NCBI GenBank assembly: GCA_025403435.1
Contig: CM046332.1
Span: 7,185,903-7,249,902, forward strand
Length of the DNA: 64,000 nucleotides
Direction: 5' to 3'
DNA from: Artocarpus heterophyllus
Taxonomy: Eukaryota; Streptophyta; Magnoliopsida; Rosales; Moraceae
Part shown: positions 41,492 through 54,707 of the stretch, piece after piece
How the letters are laid out: every line of letters starts with the position of its first letter
Position numbering within the stretch: position 1 is the stretch's first letter
The notes under the pieces: model-generated
The model's input: only the letters and a program-made list of their open reading frames with translations
Told to the model about the DNA's origin: nothing
The model's database searches: none
Program-made: the position numbers and the translations under genes

Positions 41492-43665
41492 CTGTAAAAC
41501 AAACAAAAAAACAACAGAATTTGAATCAATAGATCCTAGATTGTGTGTTCGAATTCAAAAATCATGGAAACAAGAAATACAAATGAATGATACCAGCAAA
41601 ATTACCAAAATCCATGGACGTCGTGAGGTTGTGTTAGAGAGAGTGCGTGTTATGTATCAGTGAAACTGTAAAAGGGAAGAATGAAGCTTTCCCTAGAGTC
41701 CACTCCCCCAGATGGAGGCTAATGATGATGGAGTGATTAGTCACCATTTGAGAGAGAAGAAAGGGAGAATCAAAATTAGAATTGGCCGACTCTTGGAAAT
41801 TTTGGTTTGGTTTTGTATTTGTTTATTGACAAGCGGGGTGAATTTAAAAAAATTAGAATTATGTTAGCCTTATGTTTTCATTAACGGTTAAAACTCATTA
41901 GCTTAAACAGTATAAAAAGATGTTAGGCTAGTAGTAAGAATCATTGGTAAGAACTATTTTTACTACAGCATGTAAAAGATTTACATTGTAACAACTTATT
42001 TTTCTTTTTACTGTAGCATGTGAGAGCTTTACACTATTCATAATTGAGTTTTTGGTAGGAACCACCCTTAGCCAAACACGAGGTAAATCTCTCACATATT
42101 ATACCATTTAAAATAGAAAAATAAAAATATACAGGTATTATCTAGAAAAGTCTAATACTTAATAAATAAAATTAATTAAAGTTTTTCATAACTACACCGT
42201 TAAGTTTGCAAGGAAGTATAAGTTTAGATCCTATAAGTACAAGTTTCTGTAAGAGCTATGAGATAACAACAGTATTAGTCATACTATGCATGTTAGGTAT
42301 GTTTAAGAATAGCCGTGAGCCATTAGATAGATGACTTAATGGTGGACTATGAAAGTAGATAATAACATGAACAACTATGGGACAATGTGAACATCTATGA
42401 GAGAATGTAAATATTTAAGAAAATGGTTGACTTTAGACAAGTCGATTCGTCCTTAACGATCCGAGAAAAATTTCTATATGATAAATTAAGCACTCGATCG
42501 GATATACCTGAGTGAATTTAAGTATTTAAGTCAAGGGTTTAATTGAAAACCCAAACATTTTTATGCATAAAGATTCATGGAGTTACAGCTTAAATTCCAT
42601 GATTTTATAATTAGATTAAATATAATGGTCTACCATACTGCTAAGTTTTGTAAAAATCTATAAAAATTCAATTCAAGGTTAGAAACCCTTTGTAGCACCT
42701 AGAAAATTCACAAGTTTAAATCACGAGTAATCACGATTTATAATTATGAATTTTCAGGGTTAACGTACATTTTGAAAGTCTTAAAGTTTTTAAGGCTTTA
42801 ATGATCATTAATAGTTAATGTCATTAGGTCATAATTTTATGCGTTCCTTTCATAAAACACATAGCGAAATGTGATGTTATGATAGTACACTTGGGTAATT
42901 AAAAATAATTAATTTAGTGTGATAAACTAAAGTTTAATGATTCAATAATCTTATGTGTGGGTTAAAGTAATAATCTTTATAAGAATCTCAATTAAAATAA
43001 CTAAATTGAGATTGATTGATGCAAAAAAGAATATCCAACTTAGTGTAACTATATAGAATTCCTAAATGATATCAATTTAATAAGAGAAATCTAGATAAAA
43101 AATGATCAACAGTTCAACACCATGGTTCAAACATAGTGAGTATAAAGTTCATGAATACAAGATCAATCTCAAATTTTAATTAAGATCATAAGGCATGATG
43201 AGAATTTTCTAAGCCATAAAGACTATTAAAAATTGGTCTCCATCGATTGGTGGTGATTCTATGAAATTGAGGGCAGGAAAAGATTCCTCATGTTGCTCTA
43301 AACTTGATTGGTAAGGTAAATTTACCTCAATGGGTCGGGATCAATAGATTTATGTATTCGATGGTAGCTCATGGTGATGCACTCTGATCTCTAGAAAATA
43401 GGGTGCTTTAGTGAAATTTATTGAGGGTTTTCATTCCTCACATCACCTTTAGTCTTTTGGCACCAATAATGCACCTCATTGCCACTAGAGATAACGAGAT
43501 CAACAACAGCATCACGAGTGGCTTTGTCAGGCTTTTCTGAGTGAAATCAAGCTGGGAAGGCAGAGGGGATTTCTTCCTCCCTTCAATAGGAATCTATAGA
43601 GACTAGTATCACGTCGATTGGAACTTCAATAGCGGAGAAATCTCACTTGAAGGAAATGGGTATTT
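41492..43665. other. Upstream region of the STAR1-like pseudogene
   Basis: AT-rich noncoding sequence. It may hold the former promoter and first exon of the pseudogene (41500-41760). At 41957-42035 two imperfect copies of TTTTTACTACAGCATGTAAA stand about 50 bp apart. Otherwise I see no gene or element up to C3. Confidence 0.4.
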
Positions 43666-45690
43666 TGTTAGATGTGTATGCCCTAAGAAGTAAAAATGTA
43701 ATATGTTTTTGGAGAGATTTTTATCAAAAAAGAATTTATTTTTACTTATATACCAAATCTTGTCCTCTTTACGTTCATATTTGTTGAATGTGTGTTAAGC
43801 AAACAAAAGTCTGAGACTGACATTCTAAACCTTTAAGAATTGGGCACATGATGGACAGATTATGTAGAAGACATGATTTTTAAGGCAACGATCTAAATCA
43901 TAAAACCTGCAATTGAGGGAATAAAGTTGCGTGCTCTATTCATGTAAAGATTATTATGTTGTCTATAACCCTATTTGGAGATGGTTTGTCTTGACCATCA
44001 GAGGTGGACTCTGCAAATAAAAATGTTGGCACATTGTCATAGGTGACAATGTGTTGGGTCAGGACATAAAGTGAATTGATTTGGATTAATAATTCGGTCT
44101 CAGCAAATCAATTCACTTTAGACAATCATTTGTATTGTATCTTAATCTTGAGATGAATAGTAAGCTTGTTGTCTTGACATATGTCTTTTGATGTACCAAA
44201 GGGTGACATCCACATTTTATAGTGGTGCACATGTCGGTACGTTAGAGGCATGACTCTTGATAGCGTAGACCTGTTATTCATAAATATAGAATTCATAGCT
44301 CCTCTTTAGGAGTAGTGATATCCTCTTATATGCGTTATCCTCTAATTGGAAAACTGGAGCGTTCAACCATTTGGATACATAGGTGTAACTGAATGGTACA
44401 CTATCTTTGGATGGTAAGTTTTCTGATGATCAGATAATGGAATGTAAGATAAAAATAGTTGGGAAGGTAAGACAGAACTTGTCCTTAAGTTGATTATGGA
44501 TAAACTTATGGGGATACGATACTTTATATGATATGTCATGGAGACTTAGCTATACGAGCTTCGTAATTTTATATAGTTAGAGAGTGCAACTCTAAGCTTT
44601 AAGTGGAGCAGTGTTAGTGTTAATATTTATGAAATGTATATTTAGGATATTGGGTTTCATGATTATCGAGAGCTTGAACTATATAGGTCCATTTGGTCCC
44701 CTTTGCTAGCTCACAAAATCCAGTGACGATACGACGTGTTTTTTCAATAATTTGCGACATATGTCAGAGTTATTAGATCGGCTAAAATTCGATAAAATCA
44801 GATAATTCATGTTTATTTATCGGTTAAATTAATTTTGTGATAAAATTAATTCACGATAAACTTGTTGAATTTTTGGGATCATTTAACTCATATTTGTTTA
44901 TCGGTTGGATTAATTTTGAATTAATTCAAGATAAACTTGTTGAATTATCATAAATATTTATTTTCCTAGGGATTATCAGATATGACTATTTTAATCAGGC
45001 AACTTCTAGATTAGGTCATATGAATTAAAACTGAGGCTTTATCCCAAGAATCTCGGGTGAGAAATAAAGATTCGTGGGGATCTTTTATCGAAAGTTTGAC
45101 AGGCCGAGCTTAATCGGCCTACCGATTGAGACGGTTTGGCAGGCCGATCTGTCAGTTCGGCTTACCGATTGGGAAATAAAAGGATTACACATTTTCACAT
45201 AGATTTTATCAGATATTGATTCTAATTTGATTTTGATTCGAATTTTTGAGGCCTTATATGATAATGGCTGACTCCTAAAACCAACCTCTATAAAAAGAGA
45301 GTGAGTCTCTTTATTATTTAGATCAGTTGAGAAATCTAAAGTGAGCTATATCAGTGAGACTCTGAAACTCCCCAGAAGGCTATCATTCACAAATCACAAA
45401 TTATAGCTTTGCATATTTCTCTACTGGTTGGAAGAAGAGTCACCTAGTAGAAAAGCTGAACGACGTGAGCCTACACTCATTCCGATTGAGGATAAAGAAT
45501 AGCAAAGAAAGCCAGTTAGTTAAGGTCCTTCTAGAATGTTACTTCTGTTCGCTGATTACGGTAGCTTTTTGACATATACAAGGTTAGTAAGATCTGGTTA
45601 ATTTATGCATATAGTGTTGTCAAACTTTTATTTTGAAAAATACTTTGATATAAAAATTTTAAAATTCCGTTACGTACTATTTTTCTAACA
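43666..45690 (+). repeat. C3 5' LTR (2025 bp)
   Basis: TGTTAGATGTG...TTTCTAACA, homologous to the C1 LTR but notably diverged and closest to C2. TATAAAA at 45289-45295; four palindromic units at 45092-45165, 125-200 bp upstream of it. Confidence 0.9.
45092..45165 (+). repeat. Palindromic unit cluster in C3 LTR
   Basis: Units GTTTGACAGGCCGAGC, AATCGGCCTACCGATT, GTTTGGCAGGCCGATC and GTTCGGCTTACCGATT. The two orientations (AG and CT centre) alternate. Confidence 0.8.
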
Positions 45691-45691
45691 A

Positions 45692-45703
45692 TTGTATCAG
45701 AGC
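45692..45703 (+). other. C3 primer-binding site
   Basis: TTGTATCAGAGC, one mismatch to the initiator tRNA-Met complement, just after the LTR. Confidence 0.8.
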
Positions 45704-47401
45704 CAGGCTTTTGCATAAATTTGCAAGTTTGTGATCATGCTATGCATATAAATTATGTGATCTTTATCTCTCATATGCTTGAATTTAATTTTTAGAGAGT
45801 TAGCACTCTAGGGTTTTTATATATTTTTATGTTGTCATTGATTATATAGTGAATGTTTATTAATTAATTATGGTTAATTAAATTATTATTTGATTATTTA
45901 TTAATTAATTAATCTATACCGGTTTGGTTCCTTAGATGTTATAATGTGTATCTAGGTTTTTCATGTAATTAGATGGCAGACTATCATCTCCATCTATGAA
46001 TTATTATTTAATTTTAAAATTGTAAGAATTTTTTAATTAAATAATCGTTTAGGGAATACGGATCTAGAAGGCAGATCTAGAAGATGGATGATGGTGTTCC
46101 TAGGTATTTCCTGAGTCTCTAATTTTATGTTTTTGAATTATTGAAAATAAAATTGATAAATTGCATCAAAATTGTATTTTCTGGAAAAAGGGTGATTTTT
46201 GCTCAATCGGCAGGCCGAACCCTCCAGTTCGGCAAGCCAATGGTCCTAGGATTGGTAGGTCAGACTATGGGTTCAGCAGGACGTCCGCGGCTCAAAAATC
46301 TAATGGCTGTCGCTGCAGGCCGAACTTTTCAGTTTGGCAGACTAAACTGTCATGACCAACAAGCCGACCTAAAAAGATCGACAGGATGGTGGGTCATGAC
46401 CGGCAAGCCAATCGTACAGATCGGCTTGCCAACAAAGAGCTGAAATTTTTTTCCAAAAAAGTGCATTTTTTGGTGCAGTTTTAATTTTATCTTTGGGACA
46501 ATTCTAAGAAACATTAAATTTGGATATGACCGAAAATATTGAGTATTTGAGCTATGCAGGGTTGAAGACTTGAAGATAGGCATTACATGAAGAAGGATAC
46601 AGCTTGAGGATTCAAGGTGAAGAATCGATAATATGTTTTGATTATTCTCTTGTAATCTTTATTTTCTATTCTCTAGGGTGGAACCATAATATTATGGTTA
46701 TTTATTATTATTTTGCGTGTAGCTTTGCTTGATTGCTTTGCTTGTCTGTATTATGATATGATTTGCTATGTATATTAATAACATGTCAATAGAATAGAGA
46801 GTGCTGCTCATTTAAAATTGCTCATGCATGTTTTTAAAATAAAACCTTGATTTCAAAAGATTGAGTGGCATAAGGTTTTCGAAGAGAGGACCTAAGGCCT
46901 CCATCGTTGGTCCATAGGTAGCATATGGTGGTTCTAACCCCTAGGAAGGTACTTCATCAAATATCGGATTGGATCTCTGAGAGGATAACGTATTTTAGCA
47001 TGATTTATGTTTGCACACCCCTAGGTGGTGATTGTAAATCATGGATAAAATATTAAACCAATGGTTATACACTCATGTTAATTTTATTATTAACCTCTCT
47101 TAAGAGCTCTATTAATAAAATTAATGGCCGAAGAAACCATTATTAATATATGCTAGATCATACGGGTTCGAGATGACACATATTAATCAGGAGGGGATCT
47201 ATGTTCCTCATTGAATTTGGCATGACTCCCCTAGGAGCTTGTTGAATTTTGAGTTGGGAATTATCGTTGTAAGGCTATGATATTTTCAAGGTTTTGACAA
47301 ATAAACACATTTGCATGTTTTTTCATGATTGTATTATCTTACTAAATTATTATGCTATGTTTGCTTATGTTTGGTATATGATTCTTTATTGTAGATTTAA
47401 A
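45704..47401 (+). other. C3 leader with palindromic units and candidate intron 46104-47394
   Basis: Homologous to the C1 leader. Donor CTAG|GTATTT at 46103/46104 and acceptor TTTATTGTAG ending at 47394 are kept. A decayed unit cluster lies at 46200-46432. Confidence 0.5.
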
Positions 47402-48470
47402 ATGTCTAAAAATACTTTATTATCGATACTTAACAAAAACCAATTAATCGGAGAGAATTATAATGATTAGAAACAAAACCTGAATATTGTCCTCTCTTTT
47501 GAGAAATTGAAATTTGTGCTAAAAACTCCTTGTCCTCCTAAGCTTATGGGAGATTCCATCAACAATCATATGATCATATCCAAGCATATGATCGTTGGAA
47601 AGATGCTAATGATCAGGCCCGCTGCTATGTTGTGGCCAGCATGAACAATGTGCTCAGGCTTAACATGAGGATTATGAGACTACTAAGCAGATCTTGGATA
47701 ATCTAGAAGTCATGTTTGGAGGCTAGGCCCTCACAAAGTGATAAGGGGTGATTCGGAAACATCTTAACTATAAACAAAAACCAGGAACATCTGTAAAGGA
47801 GTACATGATGTTGGTCATAGGTTACCTTGCTGAGGCACAAACTAATGGAGCTGACATCCATGCTGAAACTCAGATGACTATGGTCTTTGAGACTCTGTCT
47901 AAGGAGTTTATCCTATTTAGAGCAACTTTCAATTTGAGCAATAGGTGGGATATGACCTTAACATAGTTGATGAAACAGTTACAAGAGTTTGAATTGCTGA
48001 TCAAGGAATCTCCTGCTGGTGGCGAGGCCAACTTAGCAGCTGCCTCTGGTTCCAATCCTAACCCTGGGAACGAAAAGAAGCAATGGGCCAAGAACGGGAA
48101 GTCTCCTATTCCTGCTAACAATAGGAGCGAGAAGAAGAAGAAGAAGAAGAACCCAAAGAAGCTTAAGTGCTTCTTTTACGGGAAGGTAGGGCACATCAAG
48201 AAGAATTGCAAGGACTTCCTTTCTCGAGGAGGTATGTGTGATCTTCTATATTTAGAAACTTTTTTGGTTGAGGAATCCAGTGAAATTTGGGTCATAGATT
48301 TTGGTGCAACTAATCATGTTTGTGTTTCTCTACAGGGGTTCAAAGAAACGAGAAGTCTGCTCTGTGAAGACTTCATGCTTCGGATGGGCGATAGATCCTT
48401 GGTCTTAGCTGAATCAGTGGGAAACGTCTATCTTTATTTTGATAATTATAGGAATTTAATTTTGTGAGAT
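47402..48470 (+). pseudogene. C3 gag and protease remnant
   Basis: It starts at ATG 47402 (MSKNTLLSILNKNQLIGENY) and meets an amber codon where C1 has Trp in NYNDW. The middle is shifted. The open piece 47967-48467 holds [20 protein letters not shown], a lysine run and a knuckle in which the second Cys is Tyr ([14 protein letters not shown]). The protease motif is DFGAT for DSGAT. Not functional. Confidence 0.8.
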
Positions 48471-50434
48471 TGTTTTTATGTTCCTAAATTTAATAAGAAT
48501 ATAATTTTTATAGCTTGTTTATTTAAAGACTCCTATTTGGTTGCCTTTAATAATAAAGTGGTAATTCGTATAAACAAATCTTTTATCTGTTCTAGATGGA
48601 TGCAAAATAATCTATATTTTATCAAACCTAAGATGACTTACTACTTAATGCTAAGATAAATGATAATAACTCTAAAAGCCTTAAAACTTCTCACTCTAAT
48701 AAGACTTGTCTTTGGCATTGGCACCTTGGTCATATTAACCTGAATAGGATTCAAAGGTTGGTAAGGGATGGACCTTTAAGTCATTAAAGGTGGAATCTAT
48801 ACCTCAATGTGAATCTTGTTTGGTGGGTAAAATGACCAAAAGACTGTTCAGGTCTAAGGGTAATAGGGCCAAAGGGGTTCTAGAACTTATGCATAGTGAT
48901 ATTTGCGGACCGATAAACATCTAGGCAGGAGAAGGGTGTGAGTACTTCGTCACTTTTATTGACGATTACTCAAAGTATAGGTATGTGTACCTGATGCACC
49001 ACAAAAGTGAAACCTTTGACAAGTTTAGGGAGTTTTCGGGCAAAAGTGGAAAAGCAATTGGGTAGACCCATAATGACACTTCGATCCGATCGAGGTAGAG
49101 AATACCTTTTTGATAAGTTCTTAAGACATATATTAGAGAATAGTATTTCATCTTATTTGACTACGATGAGCACTTCGCAGTAGAATGGCGTAGCTGAGAA
49201 AAGAAATGGGACTTTATTGGACATGGTCAGGTCCATGATGAGTTATTCATCGTTACTTTTATCCTTTTGGGGATATGCACTACAAACCGCATGTTATCTT
49301 TGAACAACGTGCCTTCCAAATCGGTCCCTAAAACTCCTTACGAGTTTTGGATGGGCAAGAAGACATCCTTAAACTTGATGAGTCCATTTATATGGAACAA
49401 CCAGACGGATGTCAAGACAACTTTTCTAAATGGCGATCTTGATGAGTCCATTTATATGGAACAACCAGACGGGTTCAAGGTCAAGGGTCAGGAGGGTAAG
49501 GTTTGTAAGCTACTAAAGTCAATATATGGACTTAAGCAAGCTTCCTATTCTTGGAACATAAGATTTGATCAAGTGATCAAGACTTATGAGTTCTCACAAA
49601 ATGTGAATAAACCATGTGTGTACAAACACTTTAAGGATGGGAATGTAGTTTTTCTACTACACTATATAGATGATATTCTACTAATTGGCAATGTCGTTAG
49701 GGCAATGTCATCAGTCAAATTATGGTTGACCAAGTAGTTTGATATGAAGGACTTGGGCGAAGCTAATTTTGTTCTCGATATCCATATTTTTTAAGATAGG
49801 AAGAACAAAATGATAGCTTTGTCCCAGGCCAGCTACATAGACAAAATTCTTAGGAGGTTTGCAATGCAGGATTTCAAAAAAGGTGGGCAACCATCTAGGT
49901 CTGGAACTACTCTTTCTAAGAAAGACTCTCCAAAGCCTGAGGAAGAAAAAGAATACATGAAGAAGGTGTCTGATACTTTGGCAATGGGTAGTCTCATGCA
50001 TGCCATGCTTTGCAGACGACCAAATATCTGTTATGTGGTCGAAATTGTGAGTCGATTCTAGGTGGATCTAGGACTGAACCACTAGGTTGCGGTAAAGCAT
50101 ATTTTCAAGTACCTGAGAAAGACTAGAGGGTATATGCTTGCATATTCGGGTGAGGACTTAACTCTTTTAGCATATACTGATTCAGATTTCCAATCCTGTC
50201 TAGACTCCAGGAGATCAACTTTGGGCTTTGTGTTTACTCTAGGCGACGGCGCCATCAGTTGGAGAAGTGTGAAGCAAGATTGCACTTCAGATTCAACGAT
50301 GGAAGCCAAGTATGTGGCAGCTAGTGATGCTTCCAAAAAAGCAGTGTGGCTCCACAAGTTCCTTGGGGATCTAAAGGTAGTTCCTGGTATGGTTAAGGTG
50401 GTATCTCTATACTGTGATAATAGTAAGTTAGTAG
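48471..50434 (+). pseudogene. C3 integrase, RT and RNase H remnant with rearranged deletion
   Basis: Integrase pieces ([36 protein letters not shown]) carry many stops. After KTSLN the sequence jumps over the integrase end, linker and RT front to [20 protein letters not shown], with a 35-bp duplication at the join. RT continues with [31 protein letters not shown] (YVDD changed to YIDD) and RNase H pieces ([33 protein letters not shown]) to YCDNS, where C4 interrupts. Confidence 0.82.
49374..49472 (+). repeat. 35-bp direct repeat at the C3 deletion join
   Basis: The 35-bp stretch beginning CTTGATGAGTCCATTTATAT is present at 49374-49408 and 49438-49472, separated by 29 bp. C1 and C5 have it once. 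Confidence 0.92.
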
Positions 50435-52445
50435 TGTTAGACATGTATGCCCTAAGGAGTAAAAATGTAATACATTTTTGGAGATATTTTTATCAATAAA
50501 GAATTTATTCATTTATATATACCAAATCATGTCCGCTTTACGTTCATATTTGTTGAATGTATGATAAGCAAATAGTAGTCTGAGACTATCAGTCTAAACC
50601 TTAAGAATTGGGCATATGATGGACTGATTATGCGGAAGACACGATTCTTAGGGTGACGATCTAAAACATATGATCTGCAATCGAGGGAATAAAGTTGGGC
50701 ACTTTATTCATGTAAAGATTGTTATGTTTTCTATATCCCTTTTGGAAGATGATTTGTCTTGACCATCGGAGTTGGACTCCATGAATAGAAACATTGGCAC
50801 ATTGTCATAAGTGACGATGTGTTGGATCAGGACATAAAGTGAATTAATTTGGATTAATAATTCTATCTTGGCAAATCGATTCACTTTAGACAGTCATTTG
50901 TATTGTATCTTAATCTTGAGATGAATAATAGGCCCGTTGTCTCGACTTGTGTCTTTTGATGTGCCAAAGGGTGACACCCACATCTCAATAGTGTTATGCA
51001 TACCGGTACGTTGGAGGCATGACTCTTGATAGCGTAGACTTGTTATTCATAGATATGGAATCCATAGCTCCTCTTTAGGAGTAATGATATCCTCTTATAT
51101 GCGTTGTCCTATAATTGGAAAACTGGAGCGCTCAACCATTTGGATACATAGGTGTAACCGAATGGTATACTATCTTTGGATGGTAAGTTTTCTAATGGTG
51201 AAACAATGGAACGTAAGATAAAAATAATCGGGAAGGTAAGATAGAACTTGTCCTTAAGTCAATTATGAATGATCATATGGGGATGCGATACACTATGATA
51301 TGTCATGGAGGCTTAGCTACACGAGCTTCGTAATTCTATAAAATTCGAGAGTGCAGCTCTAAGCTTTTAGTGGAGTAGCGTTGGAGTTGATAATTGTGAA
51401 ATGTATATCTGGGATATTGGGTTTCGTAATTATCATGAGCTTGAACTTTATAGGTCCATTTTGGTCCCCTTTGCTAGCTCACAATATCCTGTAACGACAC
51501 GGCATGCTTTTCCAATAATTGGTGACTTATGTCGGATTTATCAGATTGGTTTAAAATTTATAAGAATCAAATAATTCATGTCTGTTTATTGGTTGAAATA
51601 ATTTTGTAAGAAATTAGTTCAAGATAAACTTGTTGAATTATTGTGATCAGATAATTCTTGTCTGTTTATCGGTTGTTTTAATTTTGGACAAATTAGAACA
51701 AGATAAACTTGAAGAATTATTGTAAATTGATTTAGTTTCTTAGAGATTATCTTGATAAAGTTTGTTTTGATCAGATAACTTCTCTATTGGGTTATTTGAA
51801 TCAAAACTGAGACTTTATCCTTTGGAATCTCGGGTGGAAAATAAGAGATTCGTGGAGATTTTTTCTCGGGAGTTCGGCCTACCGATCAGGCTGTTTGGCC
51901 TGCCGATAGGGCCTATTCGGCCTGCCGATCAGCGAGAGATAAGATTATGCGTTTTCATACAGATCTTATCAGATATTGATCCAAACTTGATTCTGTTTCG
52001 AGTTTTTGAGACCTAATCTAATACGGACTGACCCCAGGACTAATAGCTATAAAAAGGGAGTGAGTCTCACGATTTACTCAGATCAATTTGAGAGATTAAG
52101 AGTGATACTCTTCTAGTGAGCATCTGAAAAACTCCCTGAGAGCTTTTGTTCACAAATCACAAACACTAGCTTTAGGTTCTCTCTCTTGGTTGGAAGGAGA
52201 GTCACCGGTGGAAGAGCTAAACGTGTGAGCCCACACTCACTCCGGTTGTGGATAGAGAATAGCAAAGAAGACCAGTTGGTTGAGGCTCTTCTAGAACGTT
52301 ACTTCTCTTCACAGACTGCAGAAGTTCTTCACACAAAGGTTAGTAAGATCTGTCTAATTTATACATATAACATGTCAAACTTGTGTTTTAAAAATTACTC
52401 TGATGAAAAATTTTTAAAATTCTACTGTGCACCGTGTTTCCAACA
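50435..52445 (+). repeat. C4 5' LTR (2011 bp)
   Basis: TGTTAGACATG...TTTCCAACA; TATAAAA at 52048-52054. Three palindromic units at 51868-51932. Confidence 0.92.
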
Positions 52446-52447
52446 AT

Positions 52448-52459
52448 TGGTATCAGAGG
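52448..52459 (+). other. C4 primer-binding site
   Basis: TGGTATCAGAGG, one mismatch at the last base to the initiator tRNA-Met complement. Confidence 0.85.
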
Positions 52460-54089
52460 CGAGGTTTTTACATAAATTTGTAAGTTTGTGATCATGTTAT
52501 ATGCATAAATTTTGTTATCTTAATCTCTTCTATGCTTGAATTGAATTTTATAGAGAGATGGCACTCTAGGTTTCTATATAATATATATGTTGTCATGGAT
52601 TATGTGGTGAATGTTTATTAATTAATTATGGTTGATTAAATTGTTGTTTAATTATTTATTAATTAATTAATTCATATCGGTTATGGTTCCTTAGAGGTTA
52701 GAATGTGTATCTAGGTTTTTCATGTAATTAGATGGCGGACTATCATCTCCGTCTAGGAATTGTTATTTAAGTTTTAATTTGTAAGAATTTTGTAATTAAA
52801 TAATTATTCAGAGAAGACGGAACGAGAAGTCGGATCTTAAAGATTGATGATGGCACCGACAGGTATTTTCTGAGTCTCTAATTTTATGTTTTTGAATTGT
52901 TGAAAATAAAATTGATGAATTGCATTAAAATTGTATTTTCTAGAATGAGGGTTTTCTGCTCGGTCGGCATGCCGGACTTGACAGTTCGGCAGGCCGAAGG
53001 TCACAGATCGGCAGGCCGGACGTGTGGTCCAGCAGGCCGACAGTGGGGCAGAAATTTGGGTGCTCTGTCGGCAGGCCGAACCTTCATGATCGGTTGGCCG
53101 ATTTGGGTGATCGGCAGGCCGAGAGCTGCCAAGTGTCCAGAAAATGTGTAATTTTTTTGGTGCAGTTTTAATTTTATTTTTGGGATGATTCTGAGAAACA
53201 TTAAATTTGGATATGACCGGAAATATGAAGTATTCGATTCATATGGGATTGAAGACTTGAAGATGGATATTACATGAAGAAGGATACAACTTGAGGATTC
53301 AAGGATGAAGAATCGATAAATGTCTCGATTATTCTCTTGTAATCTTAGTTTTCTATTCTCTAGGGTGGAACCATAATATTACGGTTATTATTATTTTTTT
53401 GCTTGTAGCTTTGCTTGATTGCTTTGCTTGTCTACATTATAATATGATTTACCATGTATATTGATAACATGTCATATAGAATAGGGAGTGCCGCTCATAT
53501 TAAAATTGTTCATGCATAATTTTAAAATAAAACCTTGACTTCAAAAGATTGAGTGGGAGAAGGTTTTCGAAGAGGGGACCTAAGGCATCCATCGTTGGTC
53601 CATAGGAAGAACATGGTGGTCCCGACCCCTGGGAAGGGATTTCTATCATGTACCAGATTGGATCTCTGAAAGGATAAGGTATTTTAGTATGATTTATGGT
53701 TGCACACCCCTAGGTGGTGATTATAAATCATAGATAAAATATTGAAACGGTGGTTATACACTCACGTTAATTTTATTATTAACCTCCCCTAGGAGCTTTG
53801 TTAATAAAATTAATGGCCAAAGAAACGATTATTAGTATATGCTGGATCATACGGGTCCTAGATGGCATATATTAATCAGGAAGGGATCCGTGTTCCTAAT
53901 TGAATTTGGCATGACTCCCCTAGGAGCTTGTTGGATTGTGAGTTCGGAATTATCATTGTAAGGTTGTGATATTTTCAAGGTTTTGACACATAAACACATT
54001 TGTATGATTTTACATGATTGTGTTATCTTATTAAATTATTATATATGTTTGCTTATGTTTGGTATATGATTCTTTATTGTAGATTGAAA
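52460..54089 (+). other. C4 leader with palindromic units and candidate intron 52863-54082
   Basis: Homologous to the C1 leader; donor ACAG|GTATTT and acceptor TTTATTGTAG kept. Palindromic units at 52960-53132, for example GTTCGGCAGGCCGAAGG and GATCGGCAGGCCGAGAG. Confidence 0.5.
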
Positions 54090-54707
54090 ATGTCTAAAAA
54101 CGCTTTATCTTCGATACTTGACAAAAACCAATTAACCGGTGAGAATTATAACGATTGAAAACGAAACCTGGACATCATCCTATCCTTTGAGAAACTGAAA
54201 TATGTACTGACAACTCCTTGTCCTCCCGAGCCTATGGGAGACTCAAGTAATGAGCAATTCCAAGCGTACGATCGCTGAAAAGATGCTAATGATCAGGCCC
54301 GCTGCTATGTTATGGCAAGCATGAACAACGTGCTGCAGGCTCAACATCAAGATTATGAGACTGCGAAGCAGATCTTGGATAATCTTTAGGACATGTTTGG
54401 AGGCCAGGCCATAATAAAGCGGCAAGGGGCGCTTCAGAAACTCTTAAACTGTAGACAAAGACCGGGGACATCTGTAAAGGAGCACATGATGTTGGTCATG
54501 GGTTACCTAGCTGAGGCTCAAACCAATGGAGCCGACATCGATGCTGAAACTCATATGACTATGGTCATTGAGACTCTGTCTAAAGAATTTATTCCGTTTA
54601 TAGCTACTTTTAATTTAAGTAATAGACGGGATATGACCCTGACAGAACTGATGAAACAGTTACAGGAGTTTGAACTGCTGATCAGGGAGTCTCCTGCTGG
54701 TGGTGAG
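54090..54707 (+). pseudogene. C4 gag, 5' part (three stops, interrupted by C5)
   Basis: ATG at 54090 gives [20 protein letters not shown], as in C5. Two Trp codons are TGA (in NYNDW and in DRWKD) and one Glu codon before DMFGG is TAG. The later stretch (MFGGQAIIKRQGAL ... [12 protein letters not shown]) is open until the C5 LTR begins at 54708. It shows the start codon that C1 has lost. Confidence 0.85.

Larger units (their letters stand above)
43666..50434 (+). mobile_element. C3: degenerate copia element of the C1 family, cut by C4
   Basis: 5' LTR 43666-45690, a PBS with one mismatch, leader, gag remnant from 47402 and pol remnant to 50434. RNase H breaks off at YCDNS where C4 is inserted; the 3' remainder lies beyond the window. 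It is clearly more diverged than C1, C4 and C5 (many stops and frameshifts) and has a rearranged deletion between integrase and RT. The left flank is TATTT (43661-43665); the matching flank is not in the window. Nesting order makes it the oldest of the three. Confidence 0.88.
50435..54707 (+). mobile_element. C4: copia element of the C1 family inserted in C3, cut by C5
   Basis: 5' LTR 50435-52445, PBS 52448-52459, leader, and gag from 54090 to 54707, where C5 (minus) begins. The rest of C4 lies beyond the window. Its LTR is close to those of C1 and C5. The insertion point is within C3 RNase H (after GATAATAGTAAGTTAGTAG), and the duplicated target cannot be checked because the right end is not visible. 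Confidence 0.88.
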
